The position numbers were made by a program, and so were the translations under genes. 64,000 nt of DNA from NCBI RefSeq assembly GCF_037975245.1, contig NC_092571.1, forward strand, positions 4,293,501 to 4,357,500, written 5' to 3'. A model generated the notes under the pieces. That model was not told the DNA's origin and made no database searches. It saw nothing but the letters and a program-made list of their open reading frames with translations. Below, piece by piece: positions 23,698-35,575 of this stretch. The stretch comes from Apostichopus japonicus. Lineage: Eukaryota; Echinodermata; Holothuroidea; Aspidochirotida; Stichopodidae. Position 1 is the stretch's first letter. The number at the start of each line of letters is the position of its first letter.

Positions 23698-24148
23698 CAA
23701 CTATACGGTATGTGTGGTGTAAGAGAATCGGACCGTTATTTCCGTCGTAATAGTCTATCTCTCTTAGATTGACGTGGTAACTCCCAGCATCTCCTGGTCG
23801 TATATCTTGGATTCGGAACGAAAAGTTGTAAAACACCCCCGATGAATTCCTGAACAGGTGTTCAACTTGGAATATATAACGATCGTAAGTATGATCCTAT
23901 TACCACCGGAACGTACCAGAGTGAAGAATGGGAGTTCGATGATCAGCATCATCGGTAGCCAGCTCGGTGAAGTTCAAATCTAATCTACAAATATTTGGAA
24001 ACGATAAGTCACAACTTACAACCACATAGCAGTCAATAGAATTTACTGTAGGTCCATCTTGACAGTGATAATCACACTCAATAGCCTCAGAAAGTGACAA
24101 CGTGATAAGAAAAATGAAAGAATAAGGTAAAGCAGACGAAAATCCCAC
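23698..24148 (-). pseudogene. Ig-like exon, copy 2, with two adjacent stops
   Basis: Tandem paralogue of 22217-22706. It keeps the signal peptide (MGFSSALPYSFIFLITL), ECDYHCQD, CYVVVSCDLSFPN and the Ig motif FSFRIQDIRPGDAGSYHVNL, and ends at the same phase-1 donor. It is 39 nt (13 codons) shorter, missing the stretch after LSFPN. In the same frame, where copy 1 reads RYYKD, this copy reads R-W-stop-stop-D (TAA TAG near 23897-23902). The rest stays open in frame. Loss looks recent or partial. Confidence 0.78.
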
Positions 24149-27100
24149 ATCGATAGATTACGGTAAAATTACTATTATTAACCGTAAGTCGATGTATGTA
24201 GTAACCGCAGTTAATGCAACACTGTTCGCAAAACGTCTGCAAGGCGATTAGCGTTTTTTATCAATCAAAACAGAGTATTGCTTGCATACCTGCCTGCAAA
24301 TTCTTACACTTGTGTGGGTTTTCATTTGAATAAATAATAAAACTGATCAGGATAATAATGAAATTATATATTTGGCTGTGACAGGTCACCAGTGATGACT
24401 GCCAAAAAGGTACATGAAAACATCTCTTTAGATAATTTATCAAATAGGATATGGTATTTTATGACGTGTATGATGAATACTCATGTCTGCCATAACGATC
24501 GGGGCATTTAAGATTTTCAACTTTAGTTTTCGTACTGATTAAGCTATTTTTTCTGTGGTGATATAACAAAATTGACATCGCTTCGAATTTTTGGCATTTT
24601 ATTTTAACATCCAATTCACGCATAAGTCTACCGCTTATTAATAAAAATAAAGACTGTAAAAATCAAACTAAGATACCTTCATAGTTTCCCAATATCCTTT
24701 TGTTGGACCACAGCACCCGTCAGGCGTTCTAGGCATCCATTTGTAGCCATATTGAAACATTTAAGTGACGATATTTCATGTGTTTTATCGATTTGTTTGT
24801 TCTCCAAGTTATAAAATCGTGATGATCGAGGTATATGATACTAAAATTCGACCATGTTGTTTGTCCCTTCACACTTTAAAAACAGGAATATATCTCTCCC
24901 TCCCATTTCCCCTCCCGAACACCCCTCCCATTTTAAACCCCTGTTATGGCAATGTGATAATGAAGTCATCCGAAATATAACATTGTGAACGTTGGCAATA
25001 GGATTTTCAACATATTGATTGTAAAGTGGTATAAAGTGGATCGTGTCTTGCCTTATAGGATTTCATATTTAAGGTTCCCGTAGACTGCTATACCAGATGA
25101 AACAGTGAACCCGTATCAAATGATACGTGTGTTTGAATTTTGTTAGTCTCTTTGATCAGTAAAAAACATGCGTCAATAAAGCCTCTGAATATTGTTCACA
25201 TACTGATTTCGATTGAAACTTGGGTGTATTGAAGACCTCTCTCTGATGTCATTTTTAAAGGACTTTAGATCTGTTTGAAGAGAAGAAGCATTTAAGACTA
25301 TGTAAAACCATGTTAACGAACGTCAGTGTCATGTACTCTGCCAGGTCATTTACATATGAGTGTACTATTAACTTGAATATGAGAGATAGAGAGAAAAACA
25401 GACAACATTGATCATTTATAAACAGAGGGGAAAGTAAACACTACTTAGTGTGAAGTGTCTATTGTTACCCGGGAAAGTGAAAGTATAAAGTGATTCTCTG
25501 TCATATTCGTTAATCGAAACCACCTATTCATGAGAGTTTATATAAAGCTGGTTTGAACAATGTTTCTATTTATACGCAACTGGCATTGTGTGGGTATTTC
25601 TATTCTTTTATAAATTAATACTTGTATGATTGCAATTGTATTACAACGCTTAATCGTTCGGAGAAGTTTTTTAATTAAACCTTATTGCAATATCAATTCC
25701 GATGCTGTCATAGAAAACAAGGAAATGAATATTAAGCACCATAGTACAGACGATCAAGTGAAGACCATGCATGTATAAATTATACATCAGACGAACGATT
25801 CACATAGTCATACATATTGTAGGCCACACACTTTGACTCTATAATTATACTTTTATAGGCCTACAAGTATGCTTAATAATTGTAAATGATGTAAAAAGAA
25901 TTGAGTTTTGTAAGCTTTGACGGAAATGAAAGGAAATTTGTCCTACACGGTATTTAAATGAAAAAAGGAGGAGTTTTTCGTCTATCCATTCTTGCATATC
26001 TTCCTATAGTAACTTTTAATAAACCTGTCCTAAAACTACGTTTGATACATATTAAACGATTATTGAATTTATTCAGTAAAACCCTGTTAGGTCACATTAA
26101 TTACAAGAGACAACGTGTAATAATGACAACTGAAGCTGTGTACGAAAAAATAAAAACCAATAGTCACCTGAATTTATAATCATTTAATCGACTATAAATA
26201 ATGGAAAACTCTGCTGAACGACATTATTCAACTGTTTAATGATATTTAATGGAAACCAGCACTTCAAAATTAAGTATATAACATGACAAGATAATCACAG
26301 AAGGGAAAATGATAGCATTTATTATAATTACACCTTTAAAAACAGATTCAAATGGTAGAATAATACACTTGACGATAACAGGTGTTTTTGTTTTTGTTAA
26401 TTGTGGCTGTATTTTCCTATATTATAGTTAAGGGTTTGTAAATGTTTTCATGGTTCTGGAAATATCATTTTTAATATTTCAGTAGGCTCTATAGATAATC
26501 GTTTGGTGTTTCAAATTTTTTTTTTATATAGTCATATTTTGCTTTAAGGGACGTTTCTTGGTTTCGTCTGGCTAGCCATTAGCTTAAAAGAGACTTGAAA
26601 TGATTGATCTTTCCTTAGGATAGAATGTACTCTGAGTATACTTAACGATACCAGATGTGCTATTACTTCTCCTCTCGTTCCTATTGGTGTTTGGGATAAT
26701 GTGATGTCGTGTTTTAGAGGTACTTCTTACACGGTTACAGTTGTCTCAAGCAAGTCTAAACAAAATTGTTTTTAGCTTTAGTTAGTCATAATTAGATATT
26801 TGGGTTTCATTTCATCACATTGCTTTGAACGATTCTGGATGTAACGTTGCGGTATTTGTGTTTCAAAATTCTAATTCATGTAGTGTATAAGCGGTCTGGA
26901 TATATTGCTTGGTATTTTTCAATTTTCAATTTTTAAATTAGATAATCTAATTTGAATACTTCATTTTAACACCCTTTTTGCACAATTCTTGATTTACTGC
27001 ATTGTGCAAAAGTCTAATTAACTTTTCCAGTCACGGACTACTTTTTTTCAGATGATCATTTTGCAATTGGCATGTTAATTTACAGATATGCTGTGTAACG

Positions 27101-27578
27101 CAGGATCACCTATCAGCAACTTTCCAAAGGATGACTCGAGTTCCATCATTAATGCACATCTTATATCAGTAGTGGCGCTCACCTGGTACTTACTGGTGTT
27201 CTAATTTGGACTCTCCATACCAACCGTACCCTTACCTCTGGGTTCTTATCTCATCGATCACTTCTCGGGACCCGCATGAAACTACCCTCGAGACACTCGT
27301 TTGGTACTTTCAAAACTTCTCATTTTATGGAATTTATAATTAACAAAAGCATTTCATTGGATAGGTGTTCAGGTTACTCGGCGCAAGTCTCATCTGATAT
27401 CCGCCAAATAGCACTTATTTGAAACATCTAAGAACACTCCGCTTTTCGCTTAACGAAAACATCCATAGTTTTTCCTGGAATAGTTACGGCGTTAAAGTAA
27501 AGTAAACGTACGGTGCTTGGCATTCTTAATTTCAAATTCTGTGCGGGGATCTTCAGGATATAAGCCAGACTACAACAC
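24149..27578. other. Intergenic, AT-rich; one inverted repeat copy
   Basis: Apart from the inverted fragment at 24777-24978, nothing gene-like was seen. Short frames, including one of 73 codons at 25958, lack domains and splice context. Confidence 0.5.
24777..24978 (-). repeat. Inverted fragment of chimeric LINE/BEL unit
   Basis: Reverse complement of about 6998-7192 and 27855-28057, including the block around cccctgttatggcaatg and the gatcgaggtatatgat stretch. It lacks both the palindrome and the gag. This shows that the segment exists as an independent dispersed repeat. Confidence 0.88.
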
Positions 27579-28343
27579 CGTGATCGATTAATACACAAAT
27601 AACAAGCATTCTGCTTGCTTTTGTTTTGTTACATATGATTTCATTGATCTGAAATTCACAGGTCATATTTCATAATTTTTACCAGGAATGCAACAATTTC
27701 AAGTAAGCACGTTTTTTTCTCAAAGTTCTACGCACTGTGTTTCGTCCATTGCAAGATAGTAAAAGAGACTAATAAATATAATGACTGAACTTGCTTCGTA
27801 ATGAGTTATTTGACATTTAGGAAACCTCGACTTTAAGCCAGGTAATATAATTTACACAGAATTGTTTCGGATGACTTCATTATCACATTGCCATAACAGG
27901 GGTTTAAAATGGGAGGGGACTTCGGGAGGGGAAATGGGAGGGAGAGATATATTTCTGTTTTTAAAGTAAGAATGGACAAACAACATGGTCGAATTTTAGT
28001 ATCATATACCTCGATCATCACGATTTAGTAACTTGGAGAACAAACAAATCGATAAAACACATAAAACGTTTATCACTCGCAATGCAACATATTGTAAGTG
28101 ATCTCCAGACTTGTTCCGTTAGAGGGTATTGTATCCGGCAAAATGTTTGGTCAATGAGTCACTCGACTGAATCTGTCATAGAACTTGGTTTGTTGTGTGG
28201 GTTGGTCTCTGTCACCAAGACGACGCTCAATGAAGCTGAACAAGGTGGTTGTATGTTTTAGCCCATTTATTCACACGCGTGGTTTGAGCAAGACCACGCG
28301 TGTGAATAAATGGGCTAAAACATACAACCACCTTGTTCAGCTT
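27579..28343 (+). repeat. Chimeric LINE/BEL unit, copy B left part
   Basis: Same order and orientation as 6734-7486, with an embedded L1-like RT scrap (about 28083-28195) and palindrome arms at about 28209-28283 and 28294-28343. The right arm breaks off at a short gttcagcttc duplication, and after aaaaaatcgtt it jumps to new sequence leading into a sense-oriented gag. Confidence 0.85.
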
Positions 28344-28566
28344 CGTTCAGCTTCGAAAAAATCGTTGGGTATCGACAACCGGAAGTCCTGCATATCCTCC
28401 GTTGTCCGGTATCTGGCCGTCGCTTCTTATTCACCTATTCCTGTCGTCTATAAGCCTACCAATTCCTGTCGTATAAAAGCTCACCATCGTATTCCAGTGA
28501 CAGAAATAGTGTACCACGTGCCTGATTCACGTAGCACCAATGTACTCGTCGTCAGCCTGCTGACTC
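28344..28566 (+). other. Leader upstream of BEL-like gag
   Basis: Non-repetitive sequence between the broken palindrome arm and the gag start. It may be the 5' leader of the BEL element. No primer-binding site or LTR boundary could be assigned. Confidence 0.4.
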
Positions 28567-29286
28567 ATGGAAGACCTGAAGACTGCCAGGACTTCTGCAA
28601 AGAGGGCTGTTACGACGCAGATTAATCGTGTCAGGCAGTATATCGCGGAAGGTAACGTGGACATTAACATTCATGTAATTTTATTGAAAGATCTTTTCAA
28701 AGTGTTTACGTTGGCCCACGACAAGTACCACGAGACGCTTACTGATGAGGAGGATGTTGACGAGAGCGACGACTATTTCTGTGACAAGCAGAAAGATTAC
28801 ATTTCCGCTTTAAATCTAGTTAAAGATGCATTGAATTCTTCTGAAGTAAAACGTGAGGATCAATCCCTTAAGGATAATCCAAATGCAGATTTATCTCGTA
28901 AAGAATTTCTACATTTATTGAATTTACCTAAGGTAGAGCTGCAAATATTTCATGGCAACCCATTACATTATCATCATTTCATCAGGGCTTTCGAGGCCAA
29001 TGTTGATAAGGTATGTGACGACAACGATTTAAAGTTGTCTAGGTTAATGCAGTATACATCGGGCTCTGCTAAAGAGGCCATTAGGAGTTGCCAGTTAGTT
29101 GGAGGTAGTAGCGGTTATGCTAAAACTAGGTCCATATTAGAAAACCGGTTTGGGAACTCGCACCTAGTCACTGAGCGTTTAATACGCGAGTTAAGGTTTG
29201 GTAAACAAGAGATCCCCGGTAACGATTTTTTCACTGTCACCAAGACGACGCTCAGTGAAGCTGAACAAGGTGGTTGTATGTTTTAG
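28567..29286 (+). CDS. BEL/Pao-type gag fragment, copy B (open, truncated)
   Basis: Open frame of 239 residues. The N-terminus MEDLKTARTSAKRAVTTQIN resembles BEL/Pao Gag starts. An acidic linker (DEEDVDESDD) follows, then the DUF1759-type core LPKVELQIFHGN, AFEANVDKV, SGSAKEAI and ENRFGNSHLV. It is far shorter than a complete BEL polyprotein: there is no zinc knuckle, protease, RT or integrase, and it ends GGCMF-stop inside the palindrome-arm sequence. The start is the first ATG and matches the family style. Copy A is the same region antisense to its unit and frameshifted. It is a retrotransposon remnant, probably not a working gene. Confidence 0.8.
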   Translation: MEDLKTARTSAKRAVTTQINRVRQYIAEGNVDINIHVILLKDLFKVFTLAHDKYHETLTDEEDVDESDDYFCDKQKDYISALNLVKDALNSSEVKREDQSLKDNPNADLSRKEFLHLLNLPKVELQIFHGNPLHYHHFIRAFEANVDKVCDDNDLKLSRLMQYTSGSAKEAIRSCQLVGGSSGYAKTRSILENRFGNSHLVTERLIRELRFGKQEIPGNDFFTVTKTTLSEAEQGGCMF

Positions 29287-29325
29287 CCCATTTATTCACA
29301 CGCGTGGTTTGAACAAGACCACGGT
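29237..29325 (+). repeat. Third palindrome-arm copy, end of gag
   Basis: Forward copy of the arm (tcaccaagacgacgctcagtg to cacacgcgtggtttgaacaag), overlapping the gag C-terminus. With the reverse arm at 28294 it flanks the gag as an inverted repeat. Confidence 0.85.
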
Positions 29326-30130
29326 GAAAACTAGAAAGTAAAGATATCAATACATCAATATACAAACATTGGTGAAATAAACACATGAATTGAACAAATC
29401 AATAATAACATAATAATGCATTATATTTCTTCTTATAAAACAATGCACAAAAAGGAAGAAGTATAACAAATAACATTTGGTAACATGAAACAAGACATAG
29501 AGAAAGATTGGCGACAATTACATTCTTGATAATTAACTTACAATCGTTACCGGGCAAAACCAACAGCACGACAAACTGCGGTGTACAGGGGTTTACAGGG
29601 ATTAACGGCGGCTTTCTGGGGTTAATGGCGGCTTTCTGGGATTAACGGCGGCTTTCTGGAGAATGTACAGAACACCAACAAAGTAATAACCTCTGGCGAT
29701 ATATTCTACTCCAGATACTCTTACAAATAAGCGAACAACAAATACACAGTAAAAAGGCAATAATAAATAACAGGCACGAGCATGCAGCAACATCAAATTA
29801 AAGGCAAATATCTATAATGCGATATTAAAAGAGATATACAATTACAATATTAAGCCCCTTAATAGTTATATAAAACAATTAGAATACTTACATACTAAGG
29901 AACAGTGCTACAGGAACACATGCGACGCCTCTCTGAGCCAGGAGAGGAATGAAGCATGTGCACTTCAAAATACGCAAGTATACATCGATTACGTAATTGT
30001 GCATCGATTACATAAGCATGCAAATCGAGGTGGATATGAAAGGCAACTAGTAAATGGGCAGTATTGACCTCTGCCCGACCTCGACCAAGCGGAAATTTCC
30101 ATTTGGTCACGCTAAGCAAATAGCACACAT
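29326..30130. other. No gene recognised
   Basis: AT-rich, with a 20-bp repeat. Minus-strand frames of 64-77 codons show no domain. Confidence 0.5.
29598..29659. repeat. 20-bp tandem repeat, three units
   Basis: gggattaacggcggctttct recurs at 29598, 29618 and 29638, with two changes in the middle unit. Confidence 0.93.
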
Positions 30131-31300
30131 CGGCAACGATGACAGTCTCTTTTGATCAACAGTCCTTCGATATGGTGGATTACGACTTTTTAATGAAAGT
30201 TCTCAGAAAGTTTGGACTTAACCCAAATGTTTGCATTGGATTTCTAGTTTATACACCAAAAGTTTGAGTTCTGTTTCTGTGGAGAAGGGGAACGTCAAGG
30301 ATGCCCTTTATCTCCACTGCTTTGTTTTATTTAGAGAGGCAATGTCATATGATTCATGAAGATGTTCGTTTCGTTCCTTTGGTGTTGCCGGGTGGTAAGA
30401 GTGTCCAATAAGTTCAATACGCAGATGATATTACATGTATATCAAGTCGGCCCTCTTGCAAAGCCCTGTCTGAGAACCTGGTGGTGATTCAGAAAGTTAC
30501 TTGGGCAAAGTTAAATCCTCTGAGGACAAACGGTCTTCGTCTTGATAGCTGGCGATTCAAGACTCTGTCTTTCAGTGCGTCATGGTCGGATCATGATATC
30601 CAAATCAATGTTATATGGTTTGGCTGTGACGCACCTGGTAATGTCACGTGGAAAGGGATGGCAAGCTTGTTTGAGCGCAGACTTGATAGCTTTTTTGAGC
30701 GCTGGTTGTCTCTTCTTGGAATGGTGATGGTCGTAAACCGTTTCGCGGCACCTGTTTCGTGGTACCCGAGCACGGCTTATGCCATCCATCGCAACGTATT
30801 AACTTGACTTGAGAGGGTAATGTTTTACTTCATTTGGTCTGGTAAAACAGAACTTGTTAAACGAATGATTTTATATAAGATTTTCGTCACTGGGGATTCG
30901 GGTGTTGTTTATTTGCCCAGCAAACAGCAAACTATCTAATGAGGCTACTGTTCTTAGCAGTAGAAAATGAAAATTTGCCATATTTTTATTTTTTTGCAGC
31001 TTTTGGGGTGGCTTACATGTGCGTCGTTTGGTTCCAAATATGTTACAGAACTCGGAACCACAACGTAGTACTCCATATAATGTTATTGTTAGCATTATTG
31101 AAACATTGCGTTACCAGAGTCTTCTGTGGATTTGTCTCGGCCTTCTAATATTCAGGAGATCATATTAGTAAAAGCTGTTTGACCGAGCTGTCCGCACAGA
31201 ATCGTTATCTGTACATTATAGATTACATAATACAAGGCTTTTTCGGACATGATTACTGGTGACCGATCATTGTCAGTAGGGCAGAGTTTTGTGTTTTACT
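30131..31300 (+). pseudogene. Decayed L1-like LINE reverse transcriptase, copy 2
   Basis: Same family as 1769-3945. Readable blocks are SFDQQSFDMVDYDFLMKVL (about 30150-30205), GQGCPLSPLL (about 30290-30320), the catalytic YADD at 30418-30429, then LNPLRTNGLRLDSWRFKTL and WSDHDIQINVIWFGC. The block MVVNRFAAPVSWYPSTAYAI (about 30725-30785) aligns with NRFVSPILWYP of copy 1. Several stops and frameshifts make it dead. It lacks the N-terminal RT part and the endonuclease. The body ends near the position matching GVDPP of copy 1 and passes directly into the 3' tail repeat. Confidence 0.82.
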
Positions 31301-31319
31301 GGGTTGATCCGTTGCTGAT

Positions 31320-32010
31320 AGTTTACTTACTCTGTGTAGGGTTTGGTTTTGGATTCCGCTTAGCGCATTACTTAAAAGCACCTGCAACAACATAGCAAAA
31401 TGTTGACTTGTTTGTATCCGGGCCGTCAAATCAACGATATAACCGACGATGTCTGGTTAAAGAAAATAAAATACATAACAATTGTTGCATTTAGAAATAA
31501 ATGGCAAACCGAGAGTTGAAAAGTTTAATAACATACGTGAATTTGTTTGTTGTTATGATTTTTAATGATGTATGTTGGAGAAACGGATACGCTGCACAAA
31601 CGATGACCACGTAAAAGAGCTAGCTTTGAAATGATGGCTTTCTACCTGGAATGTGTTGAAAAGAACCTCTTCAAAGAAAAATCCCTGTTTGTCCGATACA
31701 ATTGTCAATCACTTAATTGATCATAAAAAGAAGATAAAAATATAGTGTGCTTTGTTTCAATATTTAACATTGTTTGACCTTTTAGTAATAAGAAACAATC
31801 AATGAATGAAGTAATTTCCTCATCGAATCAAAACAAATTATTCAACTTGTTTGCCTGTATGAAGGATAAACAGAGAAATTAGAAAGATAGAAAGAAATTA
31901 CACTTCCGGATTTTACTTTCAAAATTCAAAGCATAACAAGCTTCAAGACGTTGGAATTAAATTTACTGACAAATGGCATTAACAAAGATTCTTTAAGTAA
32001 AAGTATAGTG
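31320..32010 (+). repeat. LINE-associated 3' tail repeat, copy 3
   Basis: Matches 4912-5470 in order: agggtttggtttt, ctggaatgtgttgaaaag, gtcaatcacttaa, acttgtttgcctgtatg and attacacttccgg. It directly follows the RT remnant, which ties this tail to the L1-like family. Confidence 0.78.
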
Positions 32011-33479
32011 GATTGACTTGTGTTTAAATGCTTTTAGAAGTTATGACAAATGAATCCGTCTAATCGATACACTACACTTTGAAAACTTTCTTTGGATTTT
32101 GTTGGACCTTATAGTGTTCAATAAGAATATTAATGTGGTGATTGTATTCATTGATCGGTTAGCATTAAACTTAATTTCGTGAAAAAAATTATTAGTTATA
32201 GGAAAAATGGCTAGCAATAATTTTTTTTTTGCGAAAATTTGATGAAAAACACAACATTTCTTACTATAATATGGTAAAATTTGCCTACTTCCTCTAAACG
32301 CATTAAAAAATGAAAAATCAGCGTCCGAATGAGTGTTTTGAGTGAAAATGAGATACAAAATCTTATTTCTTTTAAATAGTACTCGCGTTTTTAATAAAAT
32401 GAATTATTATTACACCAAATCACGTTCCTGACTTTCCCTTCGATTGGAAAGGTAGCTAAATGGGGTTATTTCTCTTTGAGAACATCAAAATCATGGCTCT
32501 CTCTGTCTAAATCACTTCAAAATGATATTAAACAAAATATGCCTTGTTAGGATAAATAAAATTAAACCCTGTCTCTTCTTTTCTGATGATCCTATGTAAG
32601 CTAGATCAACGAAATAGTAGACTAAAACTTTGATCATCATCCAGGCAAGATAAGAGCGTGTTGCATAGTTACATAATGATAAGGTTACGTGAGATGTAGT
32701 GTCCTAACACTGCATTGCTAAAGACATCGTTAGATGTGCTGCAGTGATAGTGCTTGAGATGACAGTGCCATGGATTCAGTTGTAAGTATTTTGGATTATA
32801 AACGTCCTACACAAACACTGACATAAAACAAAACATAATGTACAGCTTCTTTTAGTAAATAGTTGTGACAAAAGCACCAAACAGTTTCTTCTCTCGTCCA
32901 TCTCACAACAAACCCATGAGATCATTACGTCTTGCCTCATCCCCCCCCCCCCCTCACAGGAACTGTTAGTTGAGAATTATGAGAATTACCATCAAGCTTA
33001 AGTATTCTAAAAGCTTGTCAAGGGTATCTTCTATACAGGCTCATATTGTAAATCCAGCTCTGAATCCTGGGATGCAGCCTTTCATTACAATTTTGTGGTT
33101 AGCAATGACACCATACTGAAAAAAAAATAGTTCTCCAGATTATGCAATTTGTAACATTGGAATACCAACAATTTGCTTAGATTTTGTTCCCCTAAAATTT
33201 CACAGTATTTAATATTATTACGGAGGGGGGGAGGGGGGGGGGAGGTATATCGTTAGATGGTATATCGTAGAGAGGAAGGGTCTATAGGGACTGGTGGGGT
33301 TGCCCCTGTGAGAAATTTTGGTATATTGGAAAGCGAAATTGTCTCAATATTTCGCAACTTTTGATACAATCTAGAATAATTTTCGACTATTTATACTTTG
33401 CACAGCACATTAATATTTTAAATTTAGGAACTGTACTACAAGATTTTGTAAAAGGTCATCTCTGTCTGTCATAAGCTGA
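32011..33479. other. No gene recognised
   Basis: AT-rich with C or G homopolymers (32941-32953, about 33222-33242, about 33495-33507). A minus-strand frame of 105 codons at 32041-32358 is low-complexity. Confidence 0.5.
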
Positions 33480-33640
33480 ATGATCAACCCCGACCCCCCC
33501 CCCCCCGCCATCACCCCCTCGCCATTGGAAACAACTCTGTTACTGGACAACATTCATTAATCTCGGAGTGACTCGAACCGGGGACCTTGTGATATGAAGG
33601 CACCGGCGTTAACCACTGAGCTAAACTCCTGATAATAATG
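33480..33640 (-). repeat. tRNA-derived SINE, copy 2 (truncated)
   Basis: On the minus strand a tRNA-like head carries an A box (tagctcagtgg, 33613-33623) and a B box (ggttcgagt, 33571-33579). A body follows that matches the copy at 42.03 kb through ccagtaacagagttgtt, then diverges at a C/G homopolymer. The tRNA head has lost a clean anticodon stem, so it is not a tRNA gene. Confidence 0.8.
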
Positions 33641-33939
33641 GATGCAAATGAGCCTCACTACGTACCTCAAGTGAGAGGATATTAATGTCCATGTGCTCAA
33701 TGTCTTTTCGTCGATATAGTCATCAATTGAATGCACGATACGTGTTATTGGTAGCCTATTTAAACGATCATATGTAGTATCTGTTCCCTTTCGAGGAGAA
33801 TGGTGATACACACCTGACGATGATCACACAGTCACAGTCTCTATGCAATATGACTGGGGTTGAGAGCGGATCAGACGTTCGGTAGTTTGTTTCTCGTGCC
33901 CATGTAGGTTCTTTCCTGGGTGTCTTTTCTTAAAAAGTA

Positions 33940-34130
33940 TCCCCGGCATAGGCGTACGGGACCATTTCAGTTTTGGGGGGCAGAACTTTTTGTGTCCGAA
34001 AGTTCCCATGACACTATCTAAGCGGAGCGCCACCATCGGTTGGCGCGTAGCGTACAAGAAAATTATTGGCAAACAATGCCTCTCAGATTGCCGGAAACGG
34101 CACTTCTGAGGCCTTGCAAGTTGCATCTAA
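33940..34130 (+). repeat. Dispersed 'gcggagcgccacc' module, copy 1
   Basis: Contains ctatctaagcggagcgccac and gttggcgc then gccggaaacggc, shared with 34912-35007 and 57117-57215. The outer ends here are not resolved, but ggcataggcgtacggg on the left looks like a transposon end. Confidence 0.75.
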
Positions 34131-34490
34131 ACATTCTTTTTTTTATAATCTCACGTTTTAGAAATTTACCCTTCCCCAAAAATTTGGTAAATTAGAAGAA
34201 GAAAAACAGGTAACATCACTTTGAAGGGGAAAAATGGGACAGTATCTTTTTTAAGCTCCTATTTAGTTACCTTATACTGGAGGTAGCAGTACTCAGCTAC
34301 CTCCAGGAAAACATACATTGTTCAACGACAGGTAGGCGCGATAATGTCGCTGTGTCGGATGAGACTGCAATTTGTCTCACAAAAAAGTATAAAATATAAC
34401 AAAGAATATGATAAACCTGCACTCCCCCCCCCCCACCATCCATGAAAAAGAAAATGTTTCTTATAAACACTCATGTTGGGGATGTCCAGG

Positions 34491-35139
34491 TCAAGGGCGG
34501 CGGAAGCACTTTTAATCTGGGGGGGGGGCACCGACATCAAAGGGCACTTTGCAGAAATTCGATTGGACTGATGCAGCCTTATATTAAGTACCCTTTATAA
34601 CTCTTATTGCATTATCATATTTGTGTACACACATCACTCCATCAACGCCCCCCCCCCCCTCCTAAAGGAAAATATGCATACTAGCACTGCAATATCCAAT
34701 GCGCAAATTGGGAAACCAAGAACAAGTTTTCTTTTGAGACAAAATGAGGTGAAATCATGCTAGTTGCTAATGTAGGAATCTTCCGAATAAGAGTTTTCTT
34801 TCTTGTTAATATCTTAACAAATTTTCTCCATTCGAAATAGCTTTGAGTTTGCCCCACAGAAATTCATTAAAAGTCACGGGCTTAGCCAGGATTTGCAAAG
34901 TTGTATGCACGACTATCTGAGCGGAGCGCCACCATCGGTTGGCGCGGAGCGTACTAGAAAATTTTTGGTTTTACAAACCCCTCAGATGGCCGGAAACGGC
35001 CCTTCCCGAGTGTTCATTCTGGTTCCCTGGCCTCTTGCTAACTTGAGGCACCTCAATTTTTATGTAGAAAAAAGGCACATTTTTAACCTGAGGCAAAGTG
35101 GGGGGCACGTGCCCCTGTGCCCCCGGTTCCGCCACCCTT
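34491..35139 (+). mobile_element. Probable non-autonomous hAT-type element
   Basis: The ends aagggcggcggaagc and ggttccgccaccctt are inverted repeats with two mismatches. They are flanked by tgtccagg and tgtccaga, an imperfect 8-bp target duplication of the length made by hAT transposases. The inside is non-coding and includes the gcggagcgccacc module (34919-34931) and two runs of C or G. There is no transposase. Confidence 0.6.
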
Positions 35140-35319
35140 TGTCCAGATAAACAATTGACTAGTTAGAAAAACATTGATCGTGCAAAAAGCGTGGTAGCCC
35201 AGATGAACTGCGCTTACAGTGTTGTTACACGGAAATATTCGGGCATCATGATGCTAAATAAAGAAAATCATAGAATTGTCGGGCAAAAATTAGAAAAAGA
35301 TTCGGACAAGCTACTGCAT

Positions 35320-35321
<2 letters not shown>

Positions 35322-35369
<48 letters not shown>
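35322..35369. repeat. (TA)n microsatellite
   Basis: TA run just outside the foldback element. Confidence 0.95.
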
Positions 35370-35370
<1 letters not shown>

Positions 35371-35386
35371 ATATATACCGTATATA

Positions 35387-35446
35387 TTTCCAGAGGACAA
35401 GAAATTCGGGCAAAAGTCCTGAAAAATTCGGGCAGCCTAAGAGGGA

Positions 35447-35487
<41 letters not shown>

Positions 35488-35548
35488 TTCTCCTCTTAGG
35501 CTGCTCGAATTTTTCAGGACTTTTGCCCGAGTTTCTTGTCCTCTGGAA
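35387..35548. repeat. Foldback element with TA-repeat loop
   Basis: Arms of about 58 bp (35387-35444 and 35491-35548) are reverse complements with about two differences, from tttccagaggacaag to gcctaagagg. The loop is a poly-A/TA/poly-T tract. The right side continues into ggggggcagtctgccccc and ends near gtacgccgtt. Confidence 0.92.
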
Positions 35549-35575
35549 ATTGGGGGGGCAGTCTGCCCCCCTGCC

